NCBI GenBank assembly: GCA_011503125.2
Contig: WWBZ02000073.1
Location: 1,302,001 to 1,366,000 of the forward strand
Source of the DNA: Botryosphaeria dothidea
Taxonomy: Eukaryota; Ascomycota; Dothideomycetes; Botryosphaeriales; Botryosphaeriaceae
Length of the DNA: 64,000 nt
Direction of reading: 5' to 3'
Below, one piece after another: positions 48,102 to 60,062 of the stretch. Both the position numbers and the translations under genes were made by a program. The notes under the pieces were generated by a model. The model was not told where the DNA came from and searched no databases. It saw only the letters and a program-made list of their open reading frames with translations. Position 1 is the first letter of the stretch. Every line of letters begins with the position of its first letter.

Positions 48102-50934
48102 GGTGTCGAATTAAAGTTTTACGAGCGAATGTAAATAGTGGTAGAGAGAGACCCGGCCAGCGGTTTGAACGAACGTGAGGCGCAAACTGAGCAGTCTTGC
48201 GGCGGCTGGCCCAGAAGAAGCCTCAGGACGGGCGCTGGCGGGGTAGGTATAGTCGCTACGGGGATAAATGAGGCCTCTGCTCAGGAGATGCTCCAAGCGT
48301 GGTGGAGGCGTGAACGGTCTCAGAGTGTGAGGGAGGCGGAGCTGTAACGCAGACGACGTGGGAGGACATGGCGGGCTTTAGAGTGGCATTGACGATGTGC
48401 AGCGGGGAGGAGGATCGCATGGATTTGGAGCATGGATGGGCTGCAGGCAAGCGGCTGGCGTGCCTGGGCTTGCCTTGGCGGCGCTCCACAGGGCCTGTAC
48501 GGCAGCTGCACGGCCCAGCACAGCGCCCGCGCGCCGATTAAGCGCCCGCGGCCGAACCAGCGCACGCCACACCTCGAGGCAAGCCAGCAAATGGCAGCGT
48601 GCAGCCGCCCGCGCAGCCTCCCGTCTCCGCAATTAGCACCAAAGCCGACCCAAGTGCAGGAAAAATGTCACACCCGTCCACGTTGTCGACAGCCGCCGAT
48701 TGGCAGCGCCGCTGGTGGCCGCGTCCGCGCTACGCCCGGAATTCCCACCACCGCCGTTGACCGCTGCGTGGTGCCCGGCTCGTGCAATATCACTATCGCA
48801 CCGAATGCGGTTGCCTCGAGTCGTCGTGCGGGCTGAGATGCTGCAAGTGATCGCATCACCGCCCCCCCCCCCCGGCATATCCCGGCCGCCCTTCACGAAG
48901 CTGTTCTGAGCAGGTACCTATGCCATCAAGGCAATCTCAGAGCCGCCTGTGTTCGAGGCGGTGTCTGACACCGTCCGCATAGCGACCACGGCCTGGTCGT
49001 GCCATCGGCGTAGCGGCAGTCTCAGCCCAGCGTGGAAATGGAATTGTTCGAAGCAACGCGTGTTCGAGGCTGCCAAAGACGGGTCTTGATTATGCATCGC
49101 CCACCGTCACATCACGGCCGGATGGCGGCGGTGCCGTGTCGAGCATCTTATCGATAGCGCAGCTCAATCTTCCCAAGAAATGCTGAGGCAATGTATCCCG
49201 TGCAGCATCGCCGTCGGATGCGGCAGCCGGCAATGCGCGCTACACACCAGGCTCCGGAGTGATGGCTGCTGCAGGCACCGCAGGAACAGCATCCACACGG
49301 CTTACCAGAGCATCTGGAGGCGTCAGCAGTCACATCGCGGGATCGATGGTGTTGAGGGCCGCGACTAATGGCCGCGTCCGGTGATCAGCTACTTTGCTCT
49401 GGCCCAAGGGCGCGCGCTTCGAGGCGCGCGCTCGTTGGCTGCGCCGCAGGAGGCTGCTGACAGGGGTATTTGCGCATCCCGCTCGCTTGAGCAGTGAGTG
49501 GCCAGGGACAGCTGCAGCCCAGGTCACCGCCTTGCGCCCCATCCAGCCAAAGCTCGACTCCTCCACTGCACGGCGAGCACTCATGAAGCCCAGCCCGGAC
49601 GTGCAAACGTTCCGTGCCGTCGTAGAGAAAGGCGCTGCAGGGATTGCCAGAGGCTGCCAACCTCAACGCCTTGCTCCTGCCCCGAGTCCTACCAAACCAC
49701 TGCATCCCGCCCCGTGGTGCCCGCCTGCAGCCTGCATCTCTCCCCTCGCCTCCGCTTCCTGAAGCCTGAAGACAAATACCCGAAGAATCTGTGATCTCTC
49801 TCGCCTCTCGCCTACGCTGTGCATCGCATTCGTTGCGCTTCTACACTTGCAAGCCTCACACGCTCCTACGGCGCTTCACGTTTCGCAACATCAGCCAGCG
49901 CGTCTCAAGCGATCGCGGCCCTCGAAAACACCAGCCCGCCCCGCGATCGTCAGCGCGAACAGCACCAACACTTCCCATCGACCGTCCGAGGAAACACCGT
50001 CATCGCCCCCCTCGAGCGCCAATCCACCACGAGGCTGTGAAGAACATAGACGTCGTCATCCAATCGCGCCGAGCACCGCTACGCCGCATCTGCTTCAGCA
50101 GCCGCCCGCCGAAGCCTTTTCGCCAACGTATACAAGAGCAGTGGCACCGCGAGAACTTGGAGGCGAATTCCTGCGGCAGCACTTGGGATAGTTCAAGTAG
50201 GAGCTAGGAATCCGACCAAAGAAAGAATTGAATATGCGCTTGGACGGAGCGTCGCAGACTTGACACATCCGTCCGACAGCATCGCGACGGACCAGCCCCT
50301 CGACTAGCCCCGCTCCCGCCACACCTCCGCCTGTAGCCTCTACAACTGCATGATCGCCGACGCCTTTGTGGATACCGCCCTGAATATCCCCTCCTCGGTT
50401 GTCTTGCTTCCTGAACTAGGCATTCAAGCAACAGCCAAGCTCGTTCCCGGAACAGACGAAGAGCCTCCTTCCCAGTCTCACTCCCCGATCCTCCGCCTCT
50501 GCCGTCCTCTTTTGCAAATTACAGTCGAGCACGCCGGCGCCTGAGCGCTGCCTGATCGCCCTCAGATTGCAGGCACGAGACAATCTGCGCATCCGACTCC
50601 CCCGCCCTAAAAAGCTTGTCCCAAGATTTCTTCCCGGGACAATAACGACCTTAACGAATCTCTGTTTTCCTTCTGGGATACCTTTCTTCCTTGCACTTCG
50701 CTGGTCGGCTGTTGCCTCTGCATACATCCATCCGTTCTTTTATGAATACCTATTTCGAGACTACGCTCTTTTAATTCGCTGGACACGACCAAAGAGCGTG
50801 TCTTCCTGCTGCTCGCGCCCCTCCGTCCGATACCCTCTAACCCGCGCGAGAGAAGGACTGGTTTTGGCCGGTTGAAAGGACGGACTCGTTTTTCTCCCCC
50901 TCCAACGACACGACAGCGCTGTGAATTGCCCAAG
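48102..50934. other. 2.8-kb divergent intergenic region upstream of noxA
   Basis: GC-rich sequence between two divergent genes, with a C10 run at about 48863-48872 and CT-rich tracts near noxA (50470-50920). Frames are Arg/Ala/Pro-rich and unconvincing. It contains the noxA promoter and probably a long leader. No motif named. Confidence 0.45.
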
Positions 50935-52738
50935 ATGGCTGCTCAGCGGTCGTGGAGATCTCACTTCATACCGAGGAAGTTGATCTTCTACTTCCTCTTC
51001 CATGGATTGCACATCGGCATTTTCGCCTTCGGCTGGTAAGTCGCTTGAGCCCTCTGAATTGCGGCAACAAGCTGACGACACGACAGGTACAAGCAGGCCT
51101 CCGACAACAGGCTGGCGGCTTTGAACGGCCTCAAATTCTCCGTCTGGATTTCTCGTGGTGCTGGTCTGGTCTTGTCTCTCGATGTCCTGTTCATTCTCCT
51201 GCCCATGTGCAGAACCCTACTCCGAGTTGTTCGCCCGAAAATCCGATGGCTGCCTCTCGATGAATCCCAGTGGTTTCACAGACAAGTCGCCTATGCTATG
51301 CTCTTCTGGACCTGTTGGCATGTGCTTGCGCATTATGTGAAGTGAGTGTTTCACGCCGCTGGCTTGATTCATTACTGACTCGATTAGCTTCTTTAACGTC
51401 GAGAAATCTCAAGTCCGCCCGGAGCTCGCCCTTCAGATCCATTACACGCAAGCTGGAGGAATCACTGGTCATATCATGCTCCTCTGCATGCTTCTGATGT
51501 ACAGCACCGCGCACCATAGGATCCGGCAACAGTCATTCGAAACCTTCTGGTACACGCATCACCTGTTCATTCCTTTCCTTCTGGGAATGTATACGCATGC
51601 CACCGGCTGCTTCGTCAGAGATAGTGTCGCCCCATTTTCTCCATTCGCCGGCGCCAACTTTTGGAACCATTGCATCGGATACCAGGGTTGGCGTTGGGAG
51701 CTGTGGGGTGGTGGCATCTACCTTTTCGAGCGTTTGTACCGCGAGATCAGGGCCAGGCGTGACACCAAGATCGTCAAGGTCGTCCGCCATCCTTATGGTA
51801 AGTACAGAATGACTTTATTGCATAGCTCTGGACTAACCAGATATCCAGACGCCGTCGAGATTCAATTCACCAAGCCCTCGATGAAGTACAAGCCTGGCCA
51901 GTGGCTCTTCCTGAATTGTCCCTCCGTCAGCGGCTACCAGTGGCACCCGTTCACCATTACCTCTTGCCCGTATGATCCGTACATTTCGGTGCACGTCCGT
52001 CAAGTTGGTGATTTCACCCGTTCTCTTGCGGATGCTCTCGGTGCTGGTCCTGCTCAGGCTAAGCTGTACGATGATATGGACCCCATGGGCATGTATGAGA
52101 TTGCGCTCCAGCATGGTCAAGAAATGCCTGCAATCCGCATCGATGGTCCTTACGGAGCGCCAGCTGAAGATGTCTTCGACAACGAGATCGCAGTCCTCAT
52201 CGGAACTGGTATCGGTGTGACGCCGTGGGCTGCTATTCTCAAGAACATCTGGCACATGCGTCTCTCCCCGAACCCGCCCAAGCGTCTTCGCCGTGTCGAG
52301 TTCATTTGGGTCTGCAAGGACACCAGCTCCTTTGAGTGGTTCCAGGCTCTCCTGTCCTCGCTGGAGGCGCAGTCCATGGGGTCTGCTGACCCGAAGGGAG
52401 AAGAAGAATTCCTGCGCATCCACACTTACCTCACACAAAAGGTCGACGTTGACACCGCAAACAATATCGTTCTTAACTCGGTCGGCACTGATAAGGACCC
52501 CCTCACCGAGCTCAAGTCCCGCACGAATTTCGGTCGCCCCGATTTCACCAAGCTTCTTGTCGGTATGCGCGACGGCATCATGACCCGCAGCTACATGGGT
52601 GGTCTTGAGAGCAGTCTGCGTACTGATATCGGAGTCTACTTCTGCGGTCCCAGCGTCGCCGCTCGTGACATCAAGAAGGCGTGCAAAACCGCAACTTGTC
52701 CCGACGTGCGGTTCAGGTTCTGGAAGGAGCACTTCTAG
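50935..52738 (+). CDS. noxA: NADPH oxidase NoxA/Nox1
   Basis: Membrane flavocytochrome b that passes electrons from NADPH via FAD and two hemes to O2, making superoxide for development, hyphal fusion and host interaction. Exons 50935..51035, 51087..51341, 51388..51797, 51849..52738; 551 aa. No EF-hand extension, so not NoxC. Six helices hold the heme His pairs (WFHRQVAYAMLFWTCWHVLAHY; FETFWYTHHLFIPFLLGMYTHATG). FAD motif WHPFTITS; NADPH motifs GPYGAPAED, IGTGIGVTPWA, EFIWVCKD and VYFCGPS; C-terminus VRFRFWKEHF. Regulators known for the family are NoxR and Rac. Exon 4 starts at DAVEIQF; the nearby upstream AG at 51840 is out of phase. Confidence 0.97.
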
Positions 52739-53988
52739 GCGTTCTTTCTGCCGTCATTTCCTTAAGTCATCTTGTCATCAGAAGCGTTTTCATTTTGGGA
52801 AAGCTGTACCCAGCAGGAAGGGGCAAATATCCGAAGTTATGTATGAAGCAAGCAGATATGGGAATCTCGCCTGCGCTGTGGTGAGCGTGTATGGTTTATT
52901 CGTTTCTGCTGTTTTTTTGTCTTTTGCGTCTTTGCGCTACGCTACAACATCTACCTCCCGTCATCTCCCCGATCCCTTCTACACTCCTCGAATCCGCATG
53001 GTTAGTTTGTAGCTTATATTCACGTCATCATCCGTTCGCCGGCCGGTAGGGGTTTCCCGAGAGATATCCAATCCTCAAATTCGAGAGAAAATCATGGGCT
53101 GTCCGCCGCATATTCTTCCCGCATTCAAGCTTAAACGTGACGTACTATTGTTATTGATGCAACTCGGCAAGATTGCTATTACCTAGTGCAGCACTTCGTT
53201 CTCAAACCACAAGAGAACCAAGCTTTGAGAGCGAAGGATTGATGCATGATCTCTCTCCCATTTTCCCTGTTGAGCAACGTCGAACCCGGCTGAAACTACT
53301 AAGCGCATTGTGGCTGCAGAAACTTGCGGCATCAAAATATTAGCCTCCGCCATGGTGCTGCAGTCGCCATACTATAGCTGTAGTCACAATATATATCAGG
53401 TCTCTCACTGCTACCGTGAATCCAGTTCCGATCCAGATTTCCAGGCACAGCCAGCCCCCTGCAGATGAGAAAATCACGGCCCGAATGGTCAAGGACTCGC
53501 CGCGGCGTGAATGCCAAGCAATAGATTTTCTCTTCCAACCTAGGGATCCCTTCTCGGTTTCAGTGTAATTTGTGTTATGGCCCGCCCGCCGGTATTTTGG
53601 GTTCGTTCGTTCTTGGCGGTGTCTGAGATGCTTTTCTCCTGAGCTTGGTTGTTCGTCTGGACCTTTGTTCTTCCTTGACTATTCCCTCCAATCAGCAGCA
53701 CCTGCCTTAGCCTGATTTTACACGCTCTCAGTCGAAGGTGCGGCATGATGGCTATGCAACTTGAGCGTCTTTTCCGTCGATCGATGCTTCCTTTTGTCCG
53801 CCGCCGAATGTACGTTGCCGGGCCTCTCATTCGTTATTTGTAAATTATGTGGGAAGTATGAATGGTCTATCGCTCGCTTTCGGTTTGTGTCAGGGTGTTG
53901 TACATAGTGGTGACCTGTCGCTCGGGTACTTTCGCCCGTTCGTCAGCATCTCAAATACGTATTGCTTACCGAGGCTGCTGTTCGTATA

Positions 53989-53990
<2 letters not shown>

Positions 53991-54021
<31 letters not shown>
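53991..54021. repeat. (TG)n microsatellite
   Basis: About 15.5 uninterrupted TG units. Simple dinucleotide repeat in non-coding sequence, probably length-polymorphic. Confidence 0.95.
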
Positions 54022-54022
<1 letters not shown>

Positions 54023-54274
54023 TCCTAAGACGCCGTTTATTAGCTTTTTCGGGCCGTGTAGATATTTGCGTTTCCACTGCTGCCTCGGCTGATGTCATGT
54101 TCCCTCGGTCTCTGCGTATATACGAGCGGTATCCGAAGTGGGAAAGACTCATATGCAGTATGTCAACACCACTGGATGGGTGTTTGAGGCGGCGTGTTGC
54201 GCGAGATGGGACAAACTAAGCAAGAGAAAAAGAGGTAAAGGGTCACCGGAGAAGAAGTGGTCCGCCGGCGGCCT

Positions 54275-54330
54275 GCGTCAGCCGGAGACAGTGCAAAGCC
54301 AGTGACCGCGATCGGCGAGGTAAGCGGAGC
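54275..54330 (-). repeat. Partial duplicate of U2-like RNA 3' part
   Basis: Plus-strand 54275-54296 matches 54928-54949 at 21 of 22 positions, and an AGCGGAGC follows at nearly the same distance in both (54323 and 54978). On the minus strand it is the stem-loop IV region of the U2-like RNA. No 5' U2 half accompanies it, so it is a fragment. Confidence 0.6.
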
Positions 54331-54921
54331 GGTTTTTCTTCACTGCAGGTCAGAGTCTCGTCTTTCCGAGGGCCGGGCGCATTTGCTGGTGACGAGGATA
54401 ATGACAGATGTGCGATGATAGACCATGGAGCGACTCACGGCGGTCGGGCGTCGCGACAGTGGCCTCAGTGGATGCGAGGCGCTAGTGGATGCGCATCACG
54501 TCCAGCTCAACACTGACCTCATAGTACTGCTTTCTAGCACAGAGCGCAGACCATATGAATGGCTGGCTCGGCAAGACAGAAGCGCGAGAGCAAGCCGCAG
54601 TGGCCGTGGCCGTGGCAGAGCAGCGCGGGCGTGCTGCCTCTACCTGCGAGCGCGCAGACGACGACGATACTGAGATCGACGAGCTTAAGGCGCCTGTTAT
54701 AGCGCATAGTGAAGATCTAAATGCAAAAGGTAAACAAACACCAAGTGCCGGGCCCACGACCGCCCCGCGAGACACCAAGGTGAACCTCCGCAAGGATGAT
54801 GACCAGCCTGCCCTCCTCCGCTCATACCAACACCAAAAGCAAGATGATCTCTTCCTTAAAAGCCAGTGCATGACCAGCCACTTGATGAAAAGATTTCACC
54901 AGCGAAGAGAAAGATCTCCAC

Positions 54922-55112
54922 CGGTTCGCGTCAGCCCGAGACAGTGCAATACGAGCGACACTGTGCCTCAGAAGATGAGCGGAGCTCAGCGCCCCCAAGG
55001 CCGTTTCCAAAAACTGGTTTAATCTCGTGATGGCCCCGTAGGACACGTCATAGAGATTAAACTATGAAGAACAGTCACTTCACTTGATCTAAGCCAAAAG
55101 GCAAAGAGAGCT
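54922..55112 (-). ncRNA. U2 spliceosomal snRNA-like gene with divergent branch-recognition element
   Basis: Read on the minus strand from 55112, the 5' end (CTCTTTGCCTTTTGGCTTAG then ATCAAGTG) is nearly identical to yeast and animal U2. Stem-loop IIa is intact (TCATAG...CTATGA), and its GTTTAATCTC is perfectly complementary to GAGATTAAAC at 55016-55025, the IIa/IIc switch. An Sm-like site (GTTTTTGG) lies at about 55007-55014. Stem-loop IV pairs GTGTCGCTCG with CGGGCTGACGC around a loop containing TATTGCACTG. Length is about 190 nt as in human U2. The odd point: where U2 has GUGUAGUAUCUG this copy has GUGAAGUGACUG, so branch-site pairing is altered. A TATATAAA lies about 37-44 nt upstream. It is either a U2 variant, a pseudogene with preserved folding, or lineage-specific; I cannot tell which. 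Confidence 0.85.
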
Positions 55113-55762
55113 GGAGAAAAAAAAGAGGTGTTCGGTCGGGGGGGGGGGTTTATATAGGCTGGCGGAGGAGCAGAGGGGACACTAGTGGCACGGGGACGTA
55201 CAGGGATGTTTGGACCCTGATCAGCGGCGTGGTCATGGAAAGCAGTGGGTAGAAGTGCAAAGAAGCTGTTCTGTGGGGCGTCTTTGCCTGTTTGGTATGC
55301 ACTGACGAATGTCAGTTCACAGATTTGGCACGAGCGCCTACCCGCAATCACGCTACGCATGGCAGACAAACGGAAAGGACCCTGGATCGGCAAACATATA
55401 GCAGGCAGAAGCGCAAAGAAACGAGCACATGCAATGGCATTGCCTGTTTGGCCCACTATGGCGCGGAAAGCATGGCAATCAGCTGTAAGATGGGCCTGAG
55501 CGGGGCGACACTGACCCATACAGCGGACGAAGACGCCATTCCAAGCTGCAAAACACAGCGATTGATATCATTTAAGCTCTTTCACGAACCACTCATCATT
55601 TGTGCATCAAAGACTCGCTTACGCGAATGCTCTATTCTGTGGTTCCATTCATGACATTACTCATCGACATGGCCGTCGAGACCAGTTCATTACTCTGCTT
55701 GATCCTTTTACCTCCAAAATCCACATCCACACAACCCCCACCTCAATGAGTCCACCCACTTG
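55113..55762. other. U2-like promoter and flank of peroxygenase gene
   Basis: Contains a G12 run at about 55138-55149 and TATATAAA (minus strand, 55156-55149) in the right place for the U2-like gene. The rest (55200-55760) is without supported gene and includes the 3' flank of the peroxygenase. Confidence 0.5.
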
Positions 55763-57372
55763 TTACGCGTAGGTGCCGTCCGACTTCAGCTTCGTAAAGC
55801 CCGGGAACTGGCTGAACGAGCTCTCATCCCACGCGTCTCCTCCCAGCTGCGGGCAACCGAGTCCGTTCAACGCGCTGTTCAGCGCATCGCCCAGCTGGCC
55901 CAACGGCGTTGTCAGATCCTTCACAAGCCCCTTCAGCAGATCCGGCGCGAACTGCACCGCGGCTTGGAAGCCGAAGCAGGCGAGATTGTTACCCTCCAGG
56001 AGGGTCTGGGTGTTGTAGAGGCCGCCGGTGAGATCTTCTAGATCGACGCCGGTGAAAGAGTTGGTCTTGCCGGTGTTGCCACCGATGGAGAGGAACTGCG
56101 GGTGCTCGGCGGCGGCGGCGTTGAGGTCGAGCGCGTAGAAGGGAATGGTGTACTCGTCGCCGATGGCGCGCTTGTACCAGTTCTCGGGGATGCGCTCGTG
56201 ACCGGGGCTCTGTTTGTTTTCGATGTCAGTTCAAACTTGTCTTTTTGCTTGTCCTTGAATTTCATGGTGCTGCATGCGAAAGAATATGGGTGAGGTTGAA
56301 CAGGGTATAATGAAGGCGGGGGTTCAGTCACTCACATGAACCAGGTTGTCATCCGGCCCTGTGAATGCGAAGAAGCTCTTGAGTACTTCCTTGGTGAGCA
56401 CACCTTCAGGGTTTTCGGCGCTCTTATTGCCCATAAAACGGTAGATGAACGTGTACGCTGCAGGTTGCACGATCACACCGGAGAAGGGTGCGTTGAAGAA
56501 GTAGGGGTTTTGTTCAATGCTCTGCTGGAATCGCTCGACGCGGAAGTCGGTGAGCACACCCAGACCATAGTTTGACTGGTCATTGGGCAGCGCTGCTTGC
56601 TTCGCGAAGAGGGCATCCCACTGCGAGCGGACGACTGCGAAGTTATTGCCGCTGGTGGAAAAGTCAGTTCAACTATAGAGCGACGTAAGAACAGACTGTC
56701 AGACATACTACTGGTAGAGATCGCCACGAGTAGGCGATGCATCTGTCTCATACTTGTTGTGCGAGCCGGATATGCCTTGTGGTTGGGTGAGGAGGTTGAG
56801 GAGGTCGGTAGTGCCGGGTGCGCCGCCGATGGACCAACCAAGCCCATCGCCATCCATCACTGCACCGTATACAGAAAGAAAAGTGCCGAGGTCAAGGCCC
56901 ATGCCATAGACTGTGGAGGTCTCAGCTGCTGAAGTAACATCAAATATAGTGCTGCAGTAATATACTGACCTTGATTTGTGGCCTCGACAAACTGTGTGAT
57001 TGTAGCTACACCATTGCTGAGGGATCTTAGTGTATAATCCGGCACAATATAAGTGCTGGAAACCTACTGCGGCAAGTAGTTGCTTTGAGATGTTAGCAAT
57101 GTAAGTCTAAGATGGGTTGGCATCACGTACTGATTCGCGAGCGCATTGAGGCCAGGGCAAGGCCCTCTCTTGTCCCCCGATCCAGGAGGCACAAAAGCGT
57201 GCTCCCCTGAAACATCAATCCTCTGTGCCTCAGCGTTAAAGCCTGGGGCAATGCCGTTTATTCTCTTCTCTTTGTGAGAAGCCTGCGCGGCGTATTGTTC
57301 TGCAAGTGCAGGAAAGGCGGCGGATTGACCAGCAAGGGCAAGTGCGCCCAGCGCAATCCAGGTGGAGGGCAT
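55763..57372 (-). CDS. Secreted heme-thiolate peroxidase/peroxygenase (peroxidase family 2)
   Basis: Chloroperoxidase/unspecific-peroxygenase family enzyme that uses H2O2 and a Cys-ligated heme for oxygenation or halogenation. Exons 57372..57131, 57082..57068 (only 15 nt), 57016..56970, 56910..56712, 56651..56336, 56209..55763; 421 aa. Signal peptide MPSTWIALGALALAGQSAAF. Heme-Cys motif GPCPGLNALANHNYLPHNGVATITQF (Cys about 72), completed only if the microexon (NYLP) is included. SHNKYETDASPTRGD aligns with the Glu/Asp-containing Mg2+ site of long peroxygenases (ETD instead of EGD). FQQSIEQNPYFF and FFAFTGPDDNLV follow. The C-terminal region has extra cysteines. Each junction phase was checked. 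Substrate unknown. Confidence 0.93.
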
Positions 57373-60062
57373 CTTGAGAATGTCTTTGCTAATTAAAAAA
57401 GTTAAGGTAGAAGAAACCCCGATGGCAGATATCTCAAGGATGCGTTTGGATGATCAGGAAACGCGAGAAAGACTTATATATCTATCTACCAGGGGCGTTT
57501 CGGTGCAACTACACATGATCTTTCAGCCACAAACATCACCGGGCTTTGACCCATAACACCGAGGGGCTCTGTCAACCAGTCAAAGCGCCTCGGTATTTTT
57601 CCAAACGACAAGGCACCGAGCTGGACTGGAGAGGGGAAAAGAGGCCCGGGCTACCCCACAAGTTGGCGGCCCGTCGAAATGTAGGTTCTCCTACTGGGAA
57701 AATTGCCTTCCATGGTAATGATCTACAGATGACCATCCAAAAGGAGCGCATGATCACCCGCTAGTAGGTCAAGCTTATCATTTGAGTTGCAGCGCTAGAA
57801 GACCGAAGGCGAATCGGACATGGGGCTCGCCACTAAAACGGGCACGCGGAGTCCTGAGATGGCAAGGGAGGCGCAATCATTTCAGGAGGGTTTCCGTTCT
57901 TGGTCGAGCATAGCGCGGCTTTCTGAGTAAGGGCAATTGTTGATTGGCCGGCCTGCAGATGTCGGTTTCTTTAGCTTCGGGAAGGCTGATGCCCGTTTCC
58001 TGGAGCAGCACTGCGACCGACAGCCACCCCAGGGTCTTGAGTTGGTATGACGTTTTGGCGCAAGCCAGTTTCTTGACAGGTTCTTCTGTATGGCTGGTGA
58101 ACGCACTCTCCTTTGCTTCTTTTCTTTCGCCTGGAGGATCCGCGGAGAAGGCGCTTCGCTTGCGCAAAAGATGCTGTGCAGTGCGTACATATTGTTTGAG
58201 GGTGCATGTTCGTCGAAGTCCGTTCGTTTCGTTTCACACAGGCGTTCATTGAGCCGCGAAGTCTAGAGTGCGCGCCAGAAGACGTTCGTCCCGCATGGCG
58301 GACAGCATCTTCCCCGCATTGCGTGCATCTTGCAACATTTATCGCCGAGGCTTGACCACAGCGACGCAGCTGCATGTGGGAAAAAGCACATGAAGTTGGA
58401 TGAATGGCAAGCAGTGGCGTCATTGAAATACTCGACTGTCAGACCGCCCGAACGACCTGGATACTGGGAAAAGGAACATGGCTAAGATTTCGAAGGTATG
58501 GCTCGTTAAGCCTGGGATCAACGTTGAGTATTTTACGGCCGGCAGATCACGCAAACGCACCAGACGGGTGCCTCGACCAAACACTGGTGTCAGCGGTTTT
58601 TCAAGGGTTCCAAATGGCGAGTCGAGGCAACCTTTCGAAACAAAATGCACAGAGAGACCCGACACTCAGTGCGTGGCTGCAATGGCTGTCGTACCGCGAA
58701 ATTTGTATTCAAAAAGCATTGCTGAGTCCGAAAATGCGAGGCGTTTATCTGAATTTGAGTAAGTCCAGCTCAAAGCTGATAAGGCGGTGCATTAAAGATT
58801 GGTCAGTGTATGCGACGCGCGACAGACGTAGTACGACATTACTGCCGCAACGAAGCGGCGGGGTGTTAGCGGGAGTCGCAAGAAGTTGTGCAGACGAGTC
58901 CTTTGCGCGGTGTGGAGTCAGCCGAAGAAGATTACGTATGCAGTCGATGGAGCACACGTGTTGCATTGCTTGGGGTAGACGGGATGTGGAAGAGTGTCGC
59001 TCTTCTCGCCGGGCGGGCGGGCTCGAAACCCCCAGGAAAACTGGCTGGACCTACCGCAACAGGCTTTAGGGCTTAGACATGATGGCGCAAGCCAAGTGCC
59101 GACGCAACACTGGAGAACACGACAGGTTTCCCGGCCACGGCCTCATTTCGCTTCACTCTCAGGCCGCTGATTGTGCCAAGCTAGGCCCGCGCAGGGTGAC
59201 GCGCCAGCTGACCGACGCGACACGAAGGATTATTGCGGAGGCGGCGCGGCTTGCGAGGGAGGAAGAGAGATGGAAAGCGAGCAGCCACAGCTCCACAGCG
59301 GGATTTCTGGCAGCAGGTGGGGGAGGAGAAGGAGCAGGGCAGGGCAGGGCAGGGCTCAGAGCAGCTGCCACTGCCACAGCGCCGCTCGCGTCGCCCGTTT
59401 TTCTGTTCTGTCCCTTCCTCCACCCCCAGTGCACGGATCCTTGGGCGCTCCGGCCGTAAAAAGCTTAGCATAGCCTATCCGTTCTCGTCGCTGGCAGCCC
59501 TCGACGCTTGCACACCTCCAAGTTTCCATCACTTTTACCGTACCGTACATCAAAACGCCTGTTTTTCTTGCTTAAGCGCTGCTTCAGTTTGCCTTTTGCG
59601 CTGTTATTCGTGCGGGTTCCGATGCATGCAGCGCTGAAATTGGCGCACCAGGTGCCTTTGTCAGGTAACATTTCAGTCTAGCCTACCTTTGTCAACGCCC
59701 TCAGACGAAAATGCCGCACCCTACGTCTCTCCATCCAGACACACCGCCGCCCGCGAATCCAGGCCTGCCTGGCCTGCTGCACTGTGCTCGAGTCCCAGAT
59801 CCAATCCGACAAGATCTGGCAGCAGAACCTACACAGCCACCCCGTCCTGGCAATCATCCAAAAATCCCGCATCACGGGCAATGACATACGCCTCGCGAAC
59901 ACGCTGACAGTATATGACCCGCGGTCTATCAAGCTGTCTACCTACCTCACAGTTGCTCAGGCTTCGCTTCGTGTGCCTTGCTCTGCTTGCTGGCAGTCCC
60001 TCCTTGTCTTCACTTGAACAATCCCGCACCAGCAGCACCGCAGAGCACTCCTTACCTGCATC
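57373..60062. other. 2.7-kb divergent intergenic region
   Basis: Promoters of the peroxygenase (left) and the P-type ATPase (right). Frames such as 58404-59069 are Arg/Ser/Cys-rich without domains. CT-rich sequence at 59380-59620 near the ATPase. No RNA gene recognised. Confidence 0.45.

Larger units (their letters stand above)
52739..54921. other. 2.2-kb intergenic region downstream of noxA
   Basis: 3' flank of noxA, then sequence without protein-like frames. It contains a TG microsatellite and a U2-like 3' fragment (both listed). The plus-strand frame starting at 54555 runs over the U2-like gene and is rejected. Confidence 0.45.

Noticed and set aside
51833..52732. 299-codon minus-strand frame over noxA
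   Set aside because: Antisense shadow of the last noxA exon.
54555..55022. 155-codon plus-strand frame
   Set aside because: Runs across the U2-like RNA gene on the other strand and has no protein-like features.
58404..59069. 221-codon plus-strand frame upstream of the ATPase
   Set aside because: No domain, low-quality composition and no supporting splice structure.
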